Shown: positions 42,601 to 45,170 of the stretch, one piece after another | Position numbering within the stretch: position 1 is the stretch's first letter | Layout of the letters: every line of letters starts with the position of its first letter | Source of the DNA: Gnetum montanum | Lineage: Eukaryota; Streptophyta; Gnetopsida; Gnetales; Gnetaceae | Assembly: GCA_015680685.1 (NCBI GenBank) | Contig: MNCI01033529.1 | Coordinates: 726,009 to 771,178 of the forward strand | DNA length: 45,170 nt | Direction of reading: 5' to 3' | Program-made: the position numbers and the translations under genes | Notes under the pieces: generated by a model | What the model saw: the letters and a program-made list of their open reading frames with translations, nothing else | What the model was told of the DNA's origin: nothing | Databases searched by the model: none

Positions 42601-43606
42601 TGATGAGTGGCGAGGTACCCCTACACTCCACCATACGAAACGAGCGTACACGCGCGATCCGGTCGAACTCCGCAGACTAAATGCCTTAACGCCACAAGAA
42701 ACACTTGGGGTTAATCGTTCGTTGTCTTCCCAGGCTTGCTTGTATGTGTCACGGTGTATGGTTAAGCAAGTCTGAGGTATGTGATTTTTTTGGTATTTTC
42801 GGCTTATCTTCTATGCTACCAGGAGAAAGGGTTGAGAAAACTAAACTAACTCTAACTAAGATCTAAGTCTAAATTAACTAGCGTCAGCATCCGTTCCCAC
42901 TTGCCGGACACACCCTGAACTATGCAACTGCAGCTTACCAAACGCTAATCGTTACTGGGATCGCCACACGTAACGCAAGTGCTCGAAGTGGTCGTACTGA
43001 GGCACCTATTTAGCCTACGTGTGATAAGCAGCCGATTCCTTAGCCAGCCGTACACACCCGTGGGTGCTCGTAACTAAGTCGTACTTATCACACGATCTAG
43101 CCTAGCAATGAGCAGCCGATTCCTCAACTAGCCGTACACATTAGACCCGGGAGTTACCAAGCGCAGAATCCTGGAATACGCTACTGGGTTACCAAGCATC
43201 CAATGCTCGTAATTGAGTCGTACTCATGCATTGCGTCAAGCAGCCGATTCCTTGACTAGCCGTACACGTCCGTAGACGCTCGTAATCAAGTCGTACTTGA
43301 ACGCACTAGGAAAGCAGTAAATGAAAGCAATAAATGAAACCACGTGCTGCAAGGTTTATCCAATCAAGTTCGTCTTTATTGCCGTACACAACTTGGGTTC
43401 AGGTTACAAGCTGCTCGAATAAAGAGCCGTTCACTCTAGGACTCCTACTGCGGGCACATGGGGAAAAATTCTAACTCTGGAGTGATCAATCTGCCAGAGC
43501 TTCGCTACACTAGCCAGGATTGGGAAATGAAGGGAGTGCCGCCTCTTATTTATAGATATGGCGGCGGGACGCGATATCGCGGCCTAGTGCAAGTCGCGTC
43601 TCATCA
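42601..43606 (-). repeat. 3' LTR of a younger Athila-like element
   Basis: 1,006 bp, TGATGAG to CTCATCA with perfect 7-bp inverted termini. It keeps many CpG sites (GCGATATCGCGGCC in U3, ACACGCGCGATCC, CACGCGATC). Minus-strand TATA CTATAAATAA at 43,555-43,546. It contains three to four repeats of about 90-110 bp built on 'agcagccgattcctt(a/g)', 'agccgtacaca', 'gctcgtaa(t/c)(t/c)aagtcgtact' between 43,020 and 43,300. The polypurine tract on the right shows that this is the 3' LTR. Confidence 0.92.
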
Positions 43607-43640
43607 TACCCCCATGACTGAATGAAAACTCGTCCTCGAG
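43607..43640 (-). promoter_or_regulatory. Polypurine tract of the younger element
   Basis: On the minus strand CTCGAGGACGAG, then CATGGGGGTA, abuts the LTR start TGATGAG. The layout is identical to 26,170-26,142. Confidence 0.78.
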
Positions 43641-45170
43641 TTCCTTACAATGATATCAGGTAGGTATGGGATTATTAGGGGAAATGGAACTAATGGGATG
43701 ACATGTGAACGGTCTTTATTACAAGACTTGACAAAAACTGGTGTTCATGACAACATGGGTGAACACCTTATTACAATGACATCAGGCCACAGTTGGCAGC
43801 TGAGAGAAAAGAGGAGAGAGAATAGAAGAGAAGAAGAGAGAAGAGTCTTGTTGCTGCCAACGCCTAGATTGCGCCTTTCGTTGTCCATCTGTAAGCGCAT
43901 TATCAATTCCACTCCTTGCATGCTGCTTCAGCGCTGCTCCATTCCAAGTGTCTGCTCCAGATCCATTCCGTTGTTGTATGATTGCCATCTGCACACACAA
44001 CACAATCATATATTAGCAAGGGTAATTGAATCATTAAGTAAAGCATACCTTGCTTCGGTTTAGGTTCCTTGGCTAAGTTGTGGTATGGCTAATATGGATC
44101 TGGGAAAATGTAGATGATGACTACCGAAGGTATAGGGGTTAGGAAGAAAAACGAAAAAATCCGGGGCTTAGGATAAAAATCGAAAAATCAGGCCCCGTAC
44201 CCCCATGACTAATCGCGAACCTCCGGTAGCGTTAGAATGGAGAGAGAAAAGGAATAGGAATGATAGGTAAAAAGGGACAACTATGGCATCGATAAAAAGG
44301 ATGTCATGATGGAAATGAACAAAAATGTTAATTAATTGCAAAATGTTAAGGAAAAGAAGTTAACTAATGTTCCAAATAGGAATGTCAGTGGGTCCTCCCC
44401 AAAGCAGGCTCATGCCCTTAATGCCCTGACAATCCCACATTCAAAGAGTCCGTGGGCTCTGGGAATGTCCTTTGGAACAAGAGTTAAAGTCTTAACCGTA
44501 AGAATTTACCAAAAAGAAAACAAAGCATCAACCAAAGTATATACAATGATACAACCGGCAATGAGGTGAACAATGGAGAGAAGGATGGGAAGAAAGAGGA
44601 ATGGAATGGAATCCCAAGAACAAGGTGGTGTATAGCCCCTTGTGTGTTTGATGATTAATGTGACTTGGCGAATCTCATTCCAACTCTGGCCTCAAACCAA
44701 CCACTTCCAGTGACTTCGCATCAATGCAGGTGGTTAAACCATCCACTTGGGTGACAAGGATGCAACTTCAGGAAGCCACCACCATTCCGACGAAACAATA
44801 GAGAGAATGGGAAGCGAGAAGGGCCTTAGTTAGAGGGAACACTTTGGTTCCATAACCAGTGCTTGTAGCCCAAATTTATTCCGTCTAAGGGGTGTGCTTT
44901 GATTCCTCACTTTTAGCTTTTTTAGCTTTTTCATTTGTTTTTTCTTTTTCCATTTTTTTTTTCATTTTGTCTTCTCTTTTTCTTGTTTTGTGTTTTTATG
45001 CGTGGGGACCACACCATGCAGAGACTTCTTTATTTTTATTGTCTCAGCTTCCGATTATTGGGTTACATCAGAACGGTGAGAAAACCCAAGAAGAAAACAT
45101 CCAAGCACCCAAGTGAATGACCAACACAAGAGCACCAAGTTCCCTTGAAGTCACACCCGTTTCAAATCCT
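43607..45170 (-). mobile_element. Internal 3' part of the younger Athila-like element
   Basis: This is the internal region upstream of the 3' LTR. The portion 44,385-45,170 aligns with 30,000-30,780 of the older complete element. Between it and the polypurine tract only about 780 bp remain, against 3.86 kb in the older element, so the accessory ORF region is absent. Open frames here (43,650-44,063 on plus, for example) have no family motif. A second TACCCCCATGACT lies at about 44,198. The element continues beyond the window. Confidence 0.75.

Noticed and set aside
43650-44063. Plus-strand 137-codon ORF
   Set aside because: Contains an Arg/Glu-rich simple stretch, lies antisense in the 3' untranslated part of an LTR element, and has no recognisable domain.
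44892-45120. Overlapping Phe/Leu/Ser-rich ORFs resembling membrane segments
   Set aside because: They come from T-rich low-complexity sequence; the homologous stretch at 30,500-30,700 does not conserve the frame.

Overview
This window is repeat-dense plant nuclear DNA. It is AT-rich and CpG-depleted, contains no intact single-copy host gene that I recognise, and consists of nested, decayed Ty3/gypsy LTR retrotransposons. Integrase, reverse transcriptase, RNase H, protease and gag remnants, LTRs, tRNA-primer sites, polypurine tracts and one 5-bp target-site duplication can all be read. The many old, slowly decaying copies suggest a large seed-plant genome, perhaps a gymnosperm. That is inference, and no species can be named. 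I saw no tRNA, rRNA or CRISPR array.

Region 1 (about 0.6-23.2 kb) is built from a Tat/Ogre-like family in an unusual mirror-image layout. Two pol regions point outwards: RT-RNaseH-second RNaseH-INT on the minus strand at 4.4-1.0 kb, and RT plus an INT tail on the plus strand at 17.5-19.4 kb. Immediately upstream of each RT is a divergent promoter with a conserved TATAAATAG (4,880 on plus, 16,965 on minus). The homology between the two arms runs without a break from the pol side, across the junction, into the promoter and its spliced leader. The left promoter points into a multi-exon plus-strand pseudogene (6.18-9.80 kb) whose first part resembles an FCP1/NIF (TIM50-like) HAD phosphatase. The right promoter points into gag and protease on the minus strand (14.05-10.39 kb). 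Both inward units end at a small minisatellite at about 10.0 kb. The same kind of minisatellite follows each pol region. A further LTR-like copy lies at 21.27-23.18 kb.

Region 2 (25.68-37.53 kb) is one complete minus-strand Athila-like element. It has LTRs beginning TGATGAG, a 5-bp duplication CTCAT on both sides, a primer-binding site derived from TGGCGCCGTTGCCGGGGA, gag, RT-RNaseH-INT, a long accessory ORF remnant, and a polypurine tract. Its 3' LTR has lost about 390 bp, including the TATA box. It is inserted in AT-rich DNA that carries a coiled-coil pseudogene on its right side.

Region 3 (39.1-45.17 kb) is a nest. A gag-bearing minus-strand element with an initiator-Met-type primer site was hit in its LTR by a plus-strand Athila-like element. 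That element was in turn hit in gag by a younger, CpG-rich minus-strand member of the same family, whose 3' LTR (42,601-43,606) is almost pristine. Another LTR of this family occupies bases 1-626, inserted in the Tat-like minisatellite.

Almost every coding region is broken by stops, most of which a C-to-T (or G-to-A) change would explain. Domain calls are by eye from translated reading frames, and boundaries are approximate unless a terminal motif is named.
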